From Gulbenkiania mobilis (GTDB taxonomy: Bacteria > Pseudomonadota > Gammaproteobacteria > Burkholderiales > Chromobacteriaceae), in NCBI GenBank assembly GCA_004346645.1, contig SMDA01000006.1, positions 46,052 to 110,051 on the forward strand: a stretch of DNA of 64,000 bases. Reading direction: 5' to 3'. This document shows positions 1 through 7,811 of the stretch, piece after piece. The notes below the pieces were generated by a model. That model did no database searches, was not told the DNA's origin, and worked only from the letters and a program-made list of their open reading frames with translations. Positions within the stretch are counted from its first letter, which is position 1. The number at the start of each line of letters is the position of its first letter. The translations under genes and the position numbers were made by a program.

Positions 1-13
1 GAACTACCACTCC
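1..13 (-). tRNA. tRNA-Asp, 5' end only (cut by window edge)
   Basis: These bases equal the 5' end of the complete tRNA-Asp at 125-201, followed by the same 6-base spacer and the same tRNA-Val. The rest of the gene lies outside the window, so the Val/Asp array continues to the left. Confidence 0.75.
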
Positions 14-19
14 GAACCT

Positions 20-95
20 TGGTGGGCGTTGACGGAGTCGAACCGCCGACATTCTGCTTGTAAGGCAGACGCTCTACCAACTGAGCTAAACGCCC
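20..95 (-). tRNA. tRNA-Val (anticodon UAC)
   Basis: A 76-nt cloverleaf on the minus strand with encoded CCA. The anticodon loop reads CTTACAA, so the anticodon is TAC, which decodes GUA. The D-arm (TAGCTCAGTTGGTAGA) and T-arm (GGTTCGACTCC) are standard. The sequence is identical to the copies at 208-283 and, on the plus strand, at 10671-10746. Confidence 0.97.
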
Positions 96-124
96 GGAAA
101 TCGGGTACTGCTGAATTATGAGGT

Positions 125-201
125 TGGCGGAGTGGACGGGACTCGAACCCGCGACCCCCGGCGTGACAGGCCGGTATTCTAACCAACTGAACTACCACTC
201 C
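125..201 (-). tRNA. tRNA-Asp (anticodon GUC)
   Basis: A 77-nt cloverleaf with CCA and anticodon loop CTGTCAC (GTC). Compared with the plus-strand tRNA-Asp at 10753-10829 it differs by one acceptor-stem pair, T-A here against C-G there. The change is compensatory and keeps the stem paired. Confidence 0.97.
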
Positions 202-207
202 GAACCT

Positions 208-283
208 TGGTGGGCGTTGACGGAGTCGAACCGCCGACATTCTGCTTGTAAGGCAGACGCTCTACCAACTGAGCTAAACGCCC
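208..283 (-). tRNA. tRNA-Val (anticodon UAC)
   Basis: This second copy of the 76-nt tRNA-Val is the first gene of the array in transcription order on the minus strand. Only 6 bases separate it from tRNA-Asp, so the pair must be cut from one precursor. Confidence 0.97.
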
Positions 284-448
284 GATAAGTTCTGCTAATT
301 CGCCGCGTTTTGGTTTGCGTCCGGCGAGGTGGCGAATTAAAACACAGCACTTTGGCTTGCGCAAGAGGGGGCGGTGAAATTGTTCGGTTTGCTCTGGGAC
401 TGCTCCGTTCGAACGACTGTTTTGATTGAATTTTGTCCGACAGAGGGG

Positions 449-478
449 GTGACGATTTTTTCGGGGCTCATGTATGAT
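449..478 (+). promoter_or_regulatory. Possible sigma70 promoter of accA
   Basis: TATGAT at 473-478 resembles a -10 box, with GTGACG at 449-454 as a weak -35 at 18 bases. It lies 33 bases before the accA start. The assignment is by eye only. Confidence 0.35.
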
Positions 479-510
479 TGGCCGCTTATTCTTCTCGGAA
501 GATGGACAGA

Positions 511-1476
511 ATGAAACCAACCTTTCTCGATTTTGAGCAACCGATCGCCGAGCTCGAGAACAAGATCGAAGAATTACGCTTTGTTCAGGACGACTCCGTT
601 CTGGATATCTCCGAAGAAATCGCCCGGCTGCAGAAGAAGAGCCAGGAGCTGACCAAGGCCCTCTACGGCAAACTAACGCCCTGGCAGATTTCGCAGGTGG
701 CGCGTCATCCCCAGCGTCCCTACACCCTGGACTATATCCAGGGCTTGTTCACCGATTTTCACGAACTGCACGGCGACCGCAGCTTTGCGGACGATCCGGC
801 CATCGTCGGTGGCATGGCCCGTTTCAACGGGCAGGCGGTGATGGTGATCGGGCACCAGAAGGGGCGCGACACCAAAGAAAAGATCTATCGCAACTTCGGC
901 ATGCCCCGTCCGGAGGGCTACCGCAAGGCGCTGCGCTTAATGAAGCTGGCCGAAAAGTTTGGCCTGCCCGTAGTGACCTTTGTCGACACCCCCGGCGCCT
1001 ATCCTGGTATCGGCGCCGAAGAGCGGGGCCAGTCTGAGGCCATCGGCCGCAATCTGTACGAAATGGCAAAGCTGCGCGTGCCGGTGATCTGCACGGTGAT
1101 CGGGGAAGGGGGCTCTGGCGGCGCCCTGGCCATCGCCGTGGGTGACTACGTCAACATGCTGCAGTACTCCACCTATTCGGTGATTTCGCCGGAAGGCTGT
1201 GCGTCCATTCTCTGGAAAACCGCCGAGCGCGCATCCGACGCTGCCGAGGCGCTGGGCATCACCGCCAACCGACTCAAGACACTGGGGCTGGTTGATCGCG
1301 TGGTGAGCGAGCCGCTCGGTGGGGCGCACCGCGATCATGCGCAGATGATGAATGCCCTGCGGCGCGTGCTGCAGGAGCAACTGAAGGATCTGAACACCCA
1401 GCCGACGGAGCTACTCCTCAAGAACCGTTTCGATCGCCTGATGCAATATGGCCGCTACCGGGAAGAAGCAGCCTGA
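511..1476 (+). CDS. accA: Acetyl-CoA carboxylase carboxyltransferase, alpha subunit
   Basis: AccA is the alpha half of the carboxyltransferase that moves CO2 from biotin to acetyl-CoA, giving malonyl-CoA for fatty acid synthesis in the cytoplasm. The 321-residue protein begins with the family hallmark [12 protein letters not shown] and carries the crotonase-like core with [19 protein letters not shown] and [10 protein letters not shown]. The open frame extends upstream to 478, but the ATG at 511 fits the family start and has GGAAG about 9 bases before it. The gene overlaps tilS by 29 bases, so translation of the two is probably coupled, an accA-tilS pairing I know from other betaproteobacteria. 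Confidence 0.97.
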   Translation: MKPTFLDFEQPIAELENKIEELRFVQDDSVLDISEEIARLQKKSQELTKALYGKLTPWQISQVARHPQRPYTLDYIQGLFTDFHELHGDRSFADDPAIVGGMARFNGQAVMVIGHQKGRDTKEKIYRNFGMPRPEGYRKALRLMKLAEKFGLPVVTFVDTPGAYPGIGAEERGQSEAIGRNLYEMAKLRVPVICTVIGEGGSGGALAIAVGDYVNMLQYSTYSVISPEGCASILWKTAERASDAAEALGITANRLKTLGLVDRVVSEPLGGAHRDHAQMMNALRRVLQEQLKDLNTQPTELLLKNRFDRLMQYGRYREEAA

Positions 1477-2788
1477 CCTTCTGCAGCGACTGATCGCCAG
1501 CTGGCCGGAATCTGATTCCGGCCTTTCTGTTTTGGAGGTTGGCTTAAGTGGCGGCTGCGATTCGGTGGTGTTGCTCGACCTGTGCTGTCGCTGGCGGGCT
1601 GAAGGTGGGCCGCAGGTCACGGCCGTGCATGTGCATCATGGGCTCAGCCCCAATGCAGATGCGTGGGCAGACTTCTGTCGGGAGCTGTGTGCGAGTCGGG
1701 GGGTATCCCTGCGCATCGAACACGTCAGCGTAGCCATGGCGGCTGGCAAGAGTGTCGAAGCCGAGGCGCGCAGAGTGCGCTATGCGGCCTTTGCCCGTTC
1801 TTCGGCCAACCTTCTGGTGCTGGCGCATCACTGTGACGACCAAGTGGAAACCGTGTGGCTGCAGGCGCTGCGTGGCGGCGGCCCACGTGCCTTGGCGGCA
1901 ATGCCCGTCTGGCAGCCCGGCGTACACCCCCCGTTATGGCGGCCGCTGCTAGGTGTGCGCCGTGTCGAGATCGAAGCCTATGCCTGCGCGCACGGCCTCT
2001 CGTGGGTGGAGGACGAAAGCAACGACAGTCTCGTTTACCGTCGTAACTGGCTGCGACACACGCTCCTGCCTCAGATTGAAGCGGCCGTGCCGCACTACCG
2101 TAGCCATGCGGTGGGATTGGCGGCCCGTATGGCCGACGCGGCCTCCATCCTTGATGAAGTGGCGGCCGAAGATCTCCAACACGTTTATACAGATGAAGGC
2201 CTGAGCCTGGTAGGCCTGCGGAAGCTGTCGCCTGCTCGGCAGCGTAATCTGCTGCTGACCTGGCTGGAGGGCCTCCACCCGCAGGCCCGCCTGCCGCGGC
2301 CGGAAGAGTTGCGTGTCGTTCAGGGCATGCTGGCCGCGACCCAGCGCTGGCAGAGAGCCATGATGGACGGCTGGCTGGTTTCGGACGGGCAGACGCTACG
2401 TCACCTGAAGGCCGTGGGGTCGGAGAAGACCACTCGGCAAGAAGGGCCTGTGCCTTTACCAGAGGAGGTGCCACGTTGGCGGCCAGAGGGGTGGGGCGGG
2501 TGCATCAGCTGGCAACGCAAGCCGGGTGGGCTGAAGGAGGGCGTCTGGCACGAGGGAAGGGTGTGTCTGAAGCTGCGGGCCGGCGGCGAGCGCCTGCAGC
2601 AGAAGGTTGGCCGAAAGCCACTGAAAACCCTGTTTCAAGAGGCAGGGGTGCCGGCGGTGCTGCGTCCTGGCTGGCCACTGCTGTTTCTGGACGAGGAGCT
2701 TATTGCCGTCGTTGGGGTGGCGGTTTCGTCAGCGTGGCAGGATGACCGCTTAGGCTGGTGGCCCGAGTGGCAGCCCGATGCGTCCTGA
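1448..2788 (+). CDS. tilS: tRNA(Ile)-lysidine synthetase
   Basis: TilS converts the wobble cytidine of the minor tRNA-Ile(CAU) to lysidine, so that it reads AUA and is charged with isoleucine. The 446-residue protein has the PP-loop [10 protein letters not shown] near residue 34, which binds ATP, then [19 protein letters not shown] and RRNWLRH typical of the family, and a C-terminal tRNA-binding region ending near [12 protein letters not shown]. The start overlaps the end of accA. Two copies of the GGTTGGCCGAAR word lie inside the gene (1800-1811 and 2605-2616), in different frames. The gene ends at a bidirectional terminator. Confidence 0.95.
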   Translation: MAATGKKQPDLLQRLIASWPESDSGLSVLEVGLSGGCDSVVLLDLCCRWRAEGGPQVTAVHVHHGLSPNADAWADFCRELCASRGVSLRIEHVSVAMAAGKSVEAEARRVRYAAFARSSANLLVLAHHCDDQVETVWLQALRGGGPRALAAMPVWQPGVHPPLWRPLLGVRRVEIEAYACAHGLSWVEDESNDSLVYRRNWLRHTLLPQIEAAVPHYRSHAVGLAARMADAASILDEVAAEDLQHVYTDEGLSLVGLRKLSPARQRNLLLTWLEGLHPQARLPRPEELRVVQGMLAATQRWQRAMMDGWLVSDGQTLRHLKAVGSEKTTRQEGPVPLPEEVPRWRPEGWGGCISWQRKPGGLKEGVWHEGRVCLKLRAGGERLQQKVGRKPLKTLFQEAGVPAVLRPGWPLLFLDEELIAVVGVAVSSAWQDDRLGWWPEWQPDAS

Positions 2789-2798
2789 TCGCCTCATG

Positions 2799-2826
2799 AA
2801 AAACGCCCGGAAACTTCCGGGCGTTT
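2799..2826. terminator. Bidirectional terminator, tilS / BAX-inhibitor gene
   Basis: The hairpin AAACGCCCGGAA / TTCCGGGCGTTT has a very short loop and is flanked by A on one side and T on the other. It lies between convergent genes and could stop transcription from both. Confidence 0.8.
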
Positions 2827-2853
2827 GAATGTAAGGCAAGTGCTTCGTTGTGG

Positions 2854-3546
2854 TCAGTCGCGGCTGTTGCCCGAGAAGGCGATCAGCAGCTGCAGCAGGC
2901 TGGAGAACAGGTTGTAAACGCTGATAAAGATCGAAAGCGTGGCGGAGATATAGTTGGTTTCGCCACCGTCCACCACGTTTTTCACTTCCCACATGATCAT
3001 CAGCGAGCTGAAGAGTGCGAAGGCAGCGGCAATGGTCAACTGCAGAGCCGGCAGGCGCAGGAAGATGTTGGCCACGACAGCGATCATCAGCACCACGGCC
3101 CCTACGGTCAGGAACTTGCCCAAGCCCGACAGATCGCGCTTCGTGGTGGTGCCGATTGCGGCCATTACGAAGAACACCGCAGCGGTGGCGCCGCCGGCGG
3201 TCATGATCAGTTGTGGGCCATTGGCCAAACTGAGGGCCACCTGCAGCAAGGGGCCAAGCAGCACGCCCATCACGAAGGTCAGCAAAAGTAGCAGCGCCAC
3301 ACCCACGCCACTGTCACGGTTCTTCTCAACGGCGAAGAAGAGTCCGTAGATCACTGCAAGCATCAGCAGGGTGGAGACGATCGGGCTACCCATCATGAAC
3401 GCAAAGCTCATGTTGGCGCCGACCGCGGCACCAATCACCGTGGGGATCAGCGAAATGGCCAGCAGCATGTAGGTATTGCGCAGTACCTTTTGGCGCACGC
3501 TGCCAACAGACGTCGTCTGGTACTGGGTTTGGAAGGTAGGCTGCAT
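2854..3546 (-). CDS. BAX inhibitor-1 / YccA family integral membrane protein
   Basis: The 230-residue protein is almost entirely hydrophobic, with about seven membrane segments, and belongs to the Bax inhibitor-1 (YccA/YbhL/TMBIM) family. E. coli YccA binds the FtsH protease and restrains it. The start is the ATG at 3546 (MQPTFQTQYQ), preceded by AGGAGA about 8 bases upstream. The open frame runs further back, into the tRNA-Leu gene, and that part is not coding. Visible family features are the N-terminal RNTYMLLAISLIPTVIGA helix and a late SVYNLFSSLLQLL segment. The exact role here is not deducible. Confidence 0.88.
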   Translation of the reverse strand: MQPTFQTQYQTTSVGSVRQKVLRNTYMLLAISLIPTVIGAAVGANMSFAFMMGSPIVSTLLMLAVIYGLFFAVEKNRDSGVGVALLLLLTFVMGVLLGPLLQVALSLANGPQLIMTAGGATAAVFFVMAAIGTTTKRDLSGLGKFLTVGAVVLMIAVVANIFLRLPALQLTIAAAFALFSSLMIMWEVKNVVDGGETNYISATLSIFISVYNLFSSLLQLLIAFSGNSRD

Positions 3547-3722
3547 ATGCGATAGATCTCCTGAGAGGGCAAAACAAGGGATGTTTTTGCTTCTTGTGCG
3601 CAAATAGAGTGCCTGAACCGGAAAAAGTTTCAAGTGCATCGGCCCATTCCGTCTTGCGCGCGTGACTGCGCTGGGGTATCCTGCGCAGCCTCCAAGGGTG
3701 ACAACTGAGACACCCGTCCCGG

Positions 3723-3806
3723 GCGAGGGTGGCGGAATTGGTAGACGCACTGGATTTAGGTTCCAGCGCCTATGGCGTGAGGGTTCGAGTCCCTCCTCTC
3801 GCACCA
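3723..3806 (+). tRNA. tRNA-Leu (anticodon UAG)
   Basis: An 84-nt class II tRNA with the acceptor pair GCGAGGG / CTCTCGC and encoded CCA. The anticodon stem CTGGA/TCCAG encloses TTTAGGT, so the anticodon is TAG, which decodes CUA and other CUN codons. A variable arm (CGCCTATGGCG) is present, as expected for leucine tRNA. Confidence 0.95.
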
Positions 3807-3832
3807 CGCAAGGCTAGGATGCACGCAAAGCA

Positions 3833-3871
3833 TGTAAATTCAAGTAAGTACATGAATTTACAGTTTTATTT
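3833..3871 (+). terminator. AT-rich hairpin after tRNA-Leu
   Basis: A perfect 10-base inverted repeat (TGTAAATTCA / TGAATTTACA) with a 10-base loop is followed by GTTTTATTT. It may end the tRNA-Leu transcript. The stem is AT-rich and therefore weak, and it could instead be an operator. Confidence 0.45.
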
Positions 3872-4111
3872 GTTCTCGCTGCTTGCGTTTTTGCAGGGCT
3901 TCCCGTGTTTGAGTCGCGGTATTCCAGAGTCGTTCCAGGCACTGTCCTAACGCAGGCAGCAAGAGAGCCGCTTTGGGTAAAGGGCTAGAAGCTTGCAAAG
4001 GGACGGTAAGCAAGGGGTGCTTCCCTTGAACTACGTGAAGCACAGCACCAGGCGCTGGGCAGTCTGGACCTGAATCCACTGTTTGCGGCAAACCGCAAAA
4101 GTGGATTTTTT
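3872..4111 (+). ncRNA. Candidate structured non-coding RNA between tRNA-Leu and tig
   Basis: About 240 bases hold no convincing protein gene but fold well on paper. TCTCGCTGCTTGCGTT near 3873-3890 can pair almost fully with AACGCAGGCAGCAAGAGA near 3949-3968. AAGGGG/TTCCCTT and GTGCTT/AAGCAC form smaller hairpins near 4010-4042. The segment ends in a strong factor-independent terminator at 4073-4111. I could not match it to 6S RNA, tmRNA, RNase P RNA or 4.5S RNA by eye, so it is a candidate only. It could alternatively be a long untranslated remnant. Confidence 0.4.
4073..4111 (+). terminator. Strong intrinsic terminator
   Basis: The stem AATCCACT / AGTGGATT holds an inner TTGCGG / CCGCAA stem and is followed by six T. 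It would end a plus-strand transcript starting between tRNA-Leu and here, and it isolates tig from upstream transcription. Confidence 0.8.
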
Positions 4112-4325
4112 GTTGTCCGTCGCCTGCGACAGGCGACGTGCCCGGCGGTTGGAGAAAAACCGGTGTTGCGCTAAACTCGGCCTCTTGATCAAGCCGCACA
4201 CGGGCTGGCTTGGCCGCCGAAGTGGCCCGTCAGAAAGCCCTCCGGTATCTGTGTCGCAGCGCGTCTGGCCGCCGGTATGCTGCCGGTAACATATAAAAGA
4301 TACGAAACACCGTTAAGGATTGGAC

Positions 4326-5633
4326 ATGCAAGTACAGCTGGAAACGTTGAGCACTCTCGAGCGCCGCATCAGCATCACCCTGCCCATGGCCGAAATCGAT
4401 GCCCAAGTTGGCGAGCGCCTCAAGCGCGTAGCCCGCAATGCCAAGATCCAGGGCTTTCGCCCGGGCAAGGCGCCGATGAAAATCGTCGAAATGAATTATG
4501 GTGCGCAAGTGCGCGAGGAAGTGCTCGGCGAGCAGGTCCAGCAGGCCTTCTACAAGGCGGTCGGTGAAGAAAAGCTGCGCGTGGCTGGCTACCCGCGTTT
4601 CGAGCCGGTGAATAATGAGGGCGACAAGGAAACCTTCAAGTTCGCAGCCACTTTCGAGGTTTACCCCGAAGTGAAGGTGGGCGATCTGACCGGCAAGGAC
4701 ATCGAGAAGCCGGTGGCTGAGGTGACCGAGGCAGAGGTTGACAAGACCGTCGACATCCTGCGCAAGCAGCGCACCCGCTACAGCCGTGTCGAGCGCGAGG
4801 CCGCCAGTGGTGACCGCGTAATCATCGACTTCAAGGGCACCATCGATGGCGTACCGTTTGAAGGCGGCTCTGCAGAGAACTTTCCCTTCGTCCTGGGTCA
4901 GGGTCAGATGCTGGCTGACTTCGAGACCGGTGTCACCGGCATGAAAGAAGGCGAGACCAAGAGCGTGGAAGTGTCCTTCCCCGAGGACTATCACGGCAAG
5001 GAAGTGGCCGGTAAGAAGGCCGTGTTCGAAATTACCGTGAAGAACGTGGCTGAAGCCCAGCTGCCGGAAGTGGATGCCGATTTCGCCAAGATGCTCGGCA
5101 TCGCCGACGGCGACGTTGAGAAAATGCGCGCCGAAATTCGCAAAAATGTCGAGCGCGAGAGCAAGCGCCGCCTGTCCGCTCGCGTGAAGGAAAACGTGAT
5201 GCAGGCCCTGCTGGACGTGACCGAGATCGAACTGCCAAAGTCTCTGGTGCAGCTGGAAGTCGGTCGGCTGATCGAACAGGCCCGTCGCGATCTGGAGTCG
5301 CGTGGTATGAAGGTGCAGGACATGCCCTTCCCGCCGGAGCTCTTCCAGCAGCAGGCCGAGCGTCGCGTTGCGCTCGGGCTGATCCTGTCGGAACTGGTTG
5401 AAGCCAATCAGCTGGAAGCCAAGCCCGAGCAGGTCAAGGCCATGATCGAGGAATTTGCCGACAGCTACGAGCAGCCGGAAGAGGTCGTGAAGTGGTATTA
5501 CGCTAGCCCGGACCGCCTGGAAGGCCCGACTTCCATGGTTCTGGAAGACAACGTGGTTGAATTTGTCCTGTCCAAGGCCAATGTTGTTGAAAAGCCGCTG
5601 GCTTTCGACGAACTGATGGGTAACAACGCCTGA
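4326..5633 (+). CDS. tig: Trigger factor, ribosome-bound chaperone and prolyl isomerase
   Basis: Trigger factor sits at the ribosome exit tunnel and shields new chains. The 435-residue protein has the ribosome-binding domain with the signature GFRPGKAP near residue 43, a FKBP-type isomerase domain (residues about 155-240, with DRVIIDFKGTIDGVPFEGG and FVLGQGQML), and a long helical C-terminal chaperone domain. The ATG at 4326 is preferred over the in-frame TTG at 4320 because AAGGA lies 7 bases before the ATG. The gene leads the tig-clpP-clpX cluster, which links folding to degradation. Confidence 0.97.
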   Translation: MQVQLETLSTLERRISITLPMAEIDAQVGERLKRVARNAKIQGFRPGKAPMKIVEMNYGAQVREEVLGEQVQQAFYKAVGEEKLRVAGYPRFEPVNNEGDKETFKFAATFEVYPEVKVGDLTGKDIEKPVAEVTEAEVDKTVDILRKQRTRYSRVEREAASGDRVIIDFKGTIDGVPFEGGSAENFPFVLGQGQMLADFETGVTGMKEGETKSVEVSFPEDYHGKEVAGKKAVFEITVKNVAEAQLPEVDADFAKMLGIADGDVEKMRAEIRKNVERESKRRLSARVKENVMQALLDVTEIELPKSLVQLEVGRLIEQARRDLESRGMKVQDMPFPPELFQQQAERRVALGLILSELVEANQLEAKPEQVKAMIEEFADSYEQPEEVVKWYYASPDRLEGPTSMVLEDNVVEFVLSKANVVEKPLAFDELMGNNA

Positions 5634-5661
5634 TCCTGATCAGGTATAACCGGAGTGGCCG

Positions 5662-6285
5662 ATGAATCTTATGGAACCCCAAGCCTTGAATCTCGTACCG
5701 ATGGTGGTTGAGCAGAGCGGTCGTGGCGAACGCGCCTATGACATCTATTCGCGCCTGCTCAAGGAGCGTATCGTTTTCCTGGTTGGACCCGTAACCGATG
5801 AGTCGGCCAATCTGATCGTTGCACAGCTGCTGTTCCTGGAATCGGAGAACCCGGACAAGGATATTCATCTGTACATTAACTCGCCTGGCGGTTCGATTAC
5901 GGCCGGCATGTCGATCTACGACACGATGAACTTCATCAAGCCGGACGTCTCCACCTTGTGCATCGGCCAAGCCGCAAGCATGGGGGCGTTCCTGCTGTCG
6001 GCAGGGGCCAAGGATAAGCGTTTCGTGCTGCCGAACAGCCGGGTGATGATTCACCAGCCGCTGATCGGCGGGCTGTCCGGTCAGGCCACCGATATCGAGA
6101 TTCATGCTCGCGAGCTTTTGAAGATTAAGGCGCGCATGAACGAACTGATGGCCAAGCACACCGGTCAGCCGATCGAGAAGATCGCCCACGATACCGAGCG
6201 CGACAACTTCATGTCGGCCGAAGAGGCGGTCGAGTACGGTTTGGTGGACAAGATGCTGGCCGCGCGCGACGCTTTGCGCGCCTGA
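5662..6285 (+). CDS. clpP: ATP-dependent Clp protease, proteolytic subunit
   Basis: ClpP forms the barrel-shaped serine protease that degrades proteins fed in by ClpX or ClpA. The 207-residue protein has the catalytic serine in [11 protein letters not shown], the catalytic histidine in MIHQPL and the later aspartate in the [11 protein letters not shown] region. A short N-terminal extension before LVPMVVEQ is typical of the propeptide. GGAG precedes the start. The gene lies 28 bases after tig and 18 before clpX, so the three genes are probably co-transcribed. Confidence 0.97.
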   Translation: MNLMEPQALNLVPMVVEQSGRGERAYDIYSRLLKERIVFLVGPVTDESANLIVAQLLFLESENPDKDIHLYINSPGGSITAGMSIYDTMNFIKPDVSTLCIGQAASMGAFLLSAGAKDKRFVLPNSRVMIHQPLIGGLSGQATDIEIHARELLKIKARMNELMAKHTGQPIEKIAHDTERDNFMSAEEAVEYGLVDKMLAARDALRA

Positions 6286-6303
6286 TGAAAGGGCTTTACG
6301 CCG

Positions 6304-7578
6304 ATGTCTGATAAGAACGGCAACGAGAAACTGCTTTTCTGCTCGTTTTGCGGCAAGAGCCAGCACGAAGTGCAGCGGCTGATTGCGGGACCTCAGGTCT
6401 TCATTTGTAATGAGTGCGTGGACCTTTGCACCGACATCATCCGCGAAGAGCTGGAAAATGCCACCGTGGGCGAGGCTACTGTTGACGGGGAGGCCTCTCG
6501 CCTTCCCACGCCGCAGGAAATTCGTACCGACCTGGACCAGTACATCATCGGACAGGAGTATGCCAAGAAGACGCTGTCGGTGGCGGTGTACAATCACTAC
6601 AAGCGCTTGCGCACTCCCAGCACACCCGAAGATGTGGAGATTGCCAAGAGCAACATTCTGCTCATCGGTCCCACCGGTTCAGGCAAGACGCTGCTTGCCC
6701 AGTCGCTGGCCCGGCTCCTGGATGTGCCTTTCGTGATTGCCGATGCCACCACGCTGACCGAGGCCGGTTATGTGGGGGAGGATGTCGAACACATCATCCA
6801 GAAGTTGCTGCAGAAATGTGATTACGATGTGGACAAGGCCCAGCGGGGCATCGTTTACATCGACGAGATCGATAAGATTGCACGCAAGTCCGAAAACCCT
6901 TCCATCACTCGGGATGTGTCCGGGGAAGGGGTGCAGCAGGCACTACTCAAGTTGATCGAGGGTACGGTGGCTTCCATCCCGCCGCAAGGGGGGCGCAAGC
7001 ATCCTAACCAAGAGTTCATCCAGGTCGACACTACCAACATCCTGTTCATTTGCGGTGGTGCGTTCGATGGGCTGGACAAGATCATCCGTCGCCGTTCGGA
7101 GAAGGGCGGAATCGGCTTTGGTGCCGAGCTGAGCTCCAAGGACGAAACGCGATCGCTGACAGCGCTGTTCCGCGATGCCGAACCGGAAGATCTGATCAAG
7201 TTCGGCCTGATTCCGGAACTGATTGGGCGTCTGCCAGTGGTAGCCACCTTGGAGGAGCTGGACGAAGAGGCACTGGTCACTATCCTCACCCAGCCAAAGA
7301 ATGCCCTGGTCAAGCAGTATCAGCGCCTCTTCTCGCTAGAAGGTGTGGAACTGGAAGTGCGCCCGTCGGCGCTGCGCACCATCGCCAAGCAGGCACTGGC
7401 GCGCAAGACCGGAGCACGTGGCCTGCGCTCCATCCTCGAGCGGGCTCTGCTGGATACCATGTATGAACTGCCTTCACTGGAGAGTGTCTACAAGGTCGTG
7501 GTGGATGAGAAGGTCATCGAAAAGGGCGAGAAGCCGCTCTACCTGCACAAGGAAGAGGACGGCTTGCAGTCGGCCTAA
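6304..7578 (+). CDS. clpX: ATP-dependent Clp protease, ATP-binding subunit ClpX
   Basis: ClpX is the hexameric unfoldase that selects substrates and threads them into ClpP. The 424-residue protein starts with a four-cysteine zinc-binding domain (CSFCGKS ... CNECVDLC). It then has Walker A GPTGSGKT near residue 120, Walker [10 protein letters not shown], and the pore-loop and sensor regions of the AAA+ fold, ending in the C-terminal small domain with [12 protein letters not shown] clear terminator follows at 7602. Confidence 0.98.
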   Translation: MSDKNGNEKLLFCSFCGKSQHEVQRLIAGPQVFICNECVDLCTDIIREELENATVGEATVDGEASRLPTPQEIRTDLDQYIIGQEYAKKTLSVAVYNHYKRLRTPSTPEDVEIAKSNILLIGPTGSGKTLLAQSLARLLDVPFVIADATTLTEAGYVGEDVEHIIQKLLQKCDYDVDKAQRGIVYIDEIDKIARKSENPSITRDVSGEGVQQALLKLIEGTVASIPPQGGRKHPNQEFIQVDTTNILFICGGAFDGLDKIIRRRSEKGGIGFGAELSSKDETRSLTALFRDAEPEDLIKFGLIPELIGRLPVVATLEELDEEALVTILTQPKNALVKQYQRLFSLEGVELEVRPSALRTIAKQALARKTGARGLRSILERALLDTMYELPSLESVYKVVVDEKVIEKGEKPLYLHKEEDGLQSA

Positions 7579-7601
7579 TGCCCACGCCAGCTGTCAGCCA
7601 G

Positions 7602-7630
7602 ACGCCACGGGTAACCGTGGCGTTTTTCTT
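7602..7630 (+). terminator. Terminator of the tig-clpP-clpX cluster
   Basis: ACGCCACGG, a GTAA loop and CCGTGGCGT are followed by TTTTCTTTCT. The hairpin separates clpX from the independently promoted lon gene. Confidence 0.9.
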
Positions 7631-7750
7631 TCTCGTGCGGGGAGTTCCCCCAGTTTGCGCGCCAGACAGCTACGCATGTTTTTTGCAGGAAAGTGCACAA
7701 GCGGTTTTTCGCACTTTTCGTCCCAAATAGAACTGTTTTAGTATGGGGAG

Positions 7751-7778
7751 GTTGATTTGATAGGTTTGCCCCCCATTT
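7751..7778 (+). promoter_or_regulatory. Predicted heat-shock (sigma32) promoter of lon
   Basis: GTTGATT at 7751-7757 and CCCCATTT at 7771-7778 are separated by 13 bases. The second box matches the sigma32 -10 consensus CCCCATNT completely and the first resembles CTTGAAA. It lies 34 bases before the lon start. Lon is a known heat-shock gene, which fits. Confidence 0.6.
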
Positions 7779-7811
7779 CCCTCGGATCGTTCACAAGCAA
7801 GGTTAGGTGAT

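Larger units (their letters stand above)
1..283 (-). repeat. Tandem tRNA-Val/tRNA-Asp repeat, unit 188 bp
   Basis: The order Val, Asp, Val, Asp (partial) is a tandem duplication with a period of 188 bases, judged by the start of the two tRNA-Val genes (20 and 208). The spacers between units are also repeated (6 bases between Val and Asp). A single further Val/Asp pair lies at 10671-10829 in the opposite orientation. Confidence 0.85.

Noticed and set aside
4..520. Three minus-strand frames of 67-113 residues over the tRNA array and the accA leader
   Set aside because: They run through complete tRNA genes or the accA promoter and have no family resemblance.
3862..4111. 6S RNA
   Set aside because: The expected single long hairpin with a central bubble closed by the two ends was not seen. 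It is kept only as an unclassified RNA candidate.
7696..7705. ACAAGCGGTT, which contains a Pasteurellaceae uptake core
   Set aside because: It is a single occurrence with no matching flanks, so chance is sufficient.
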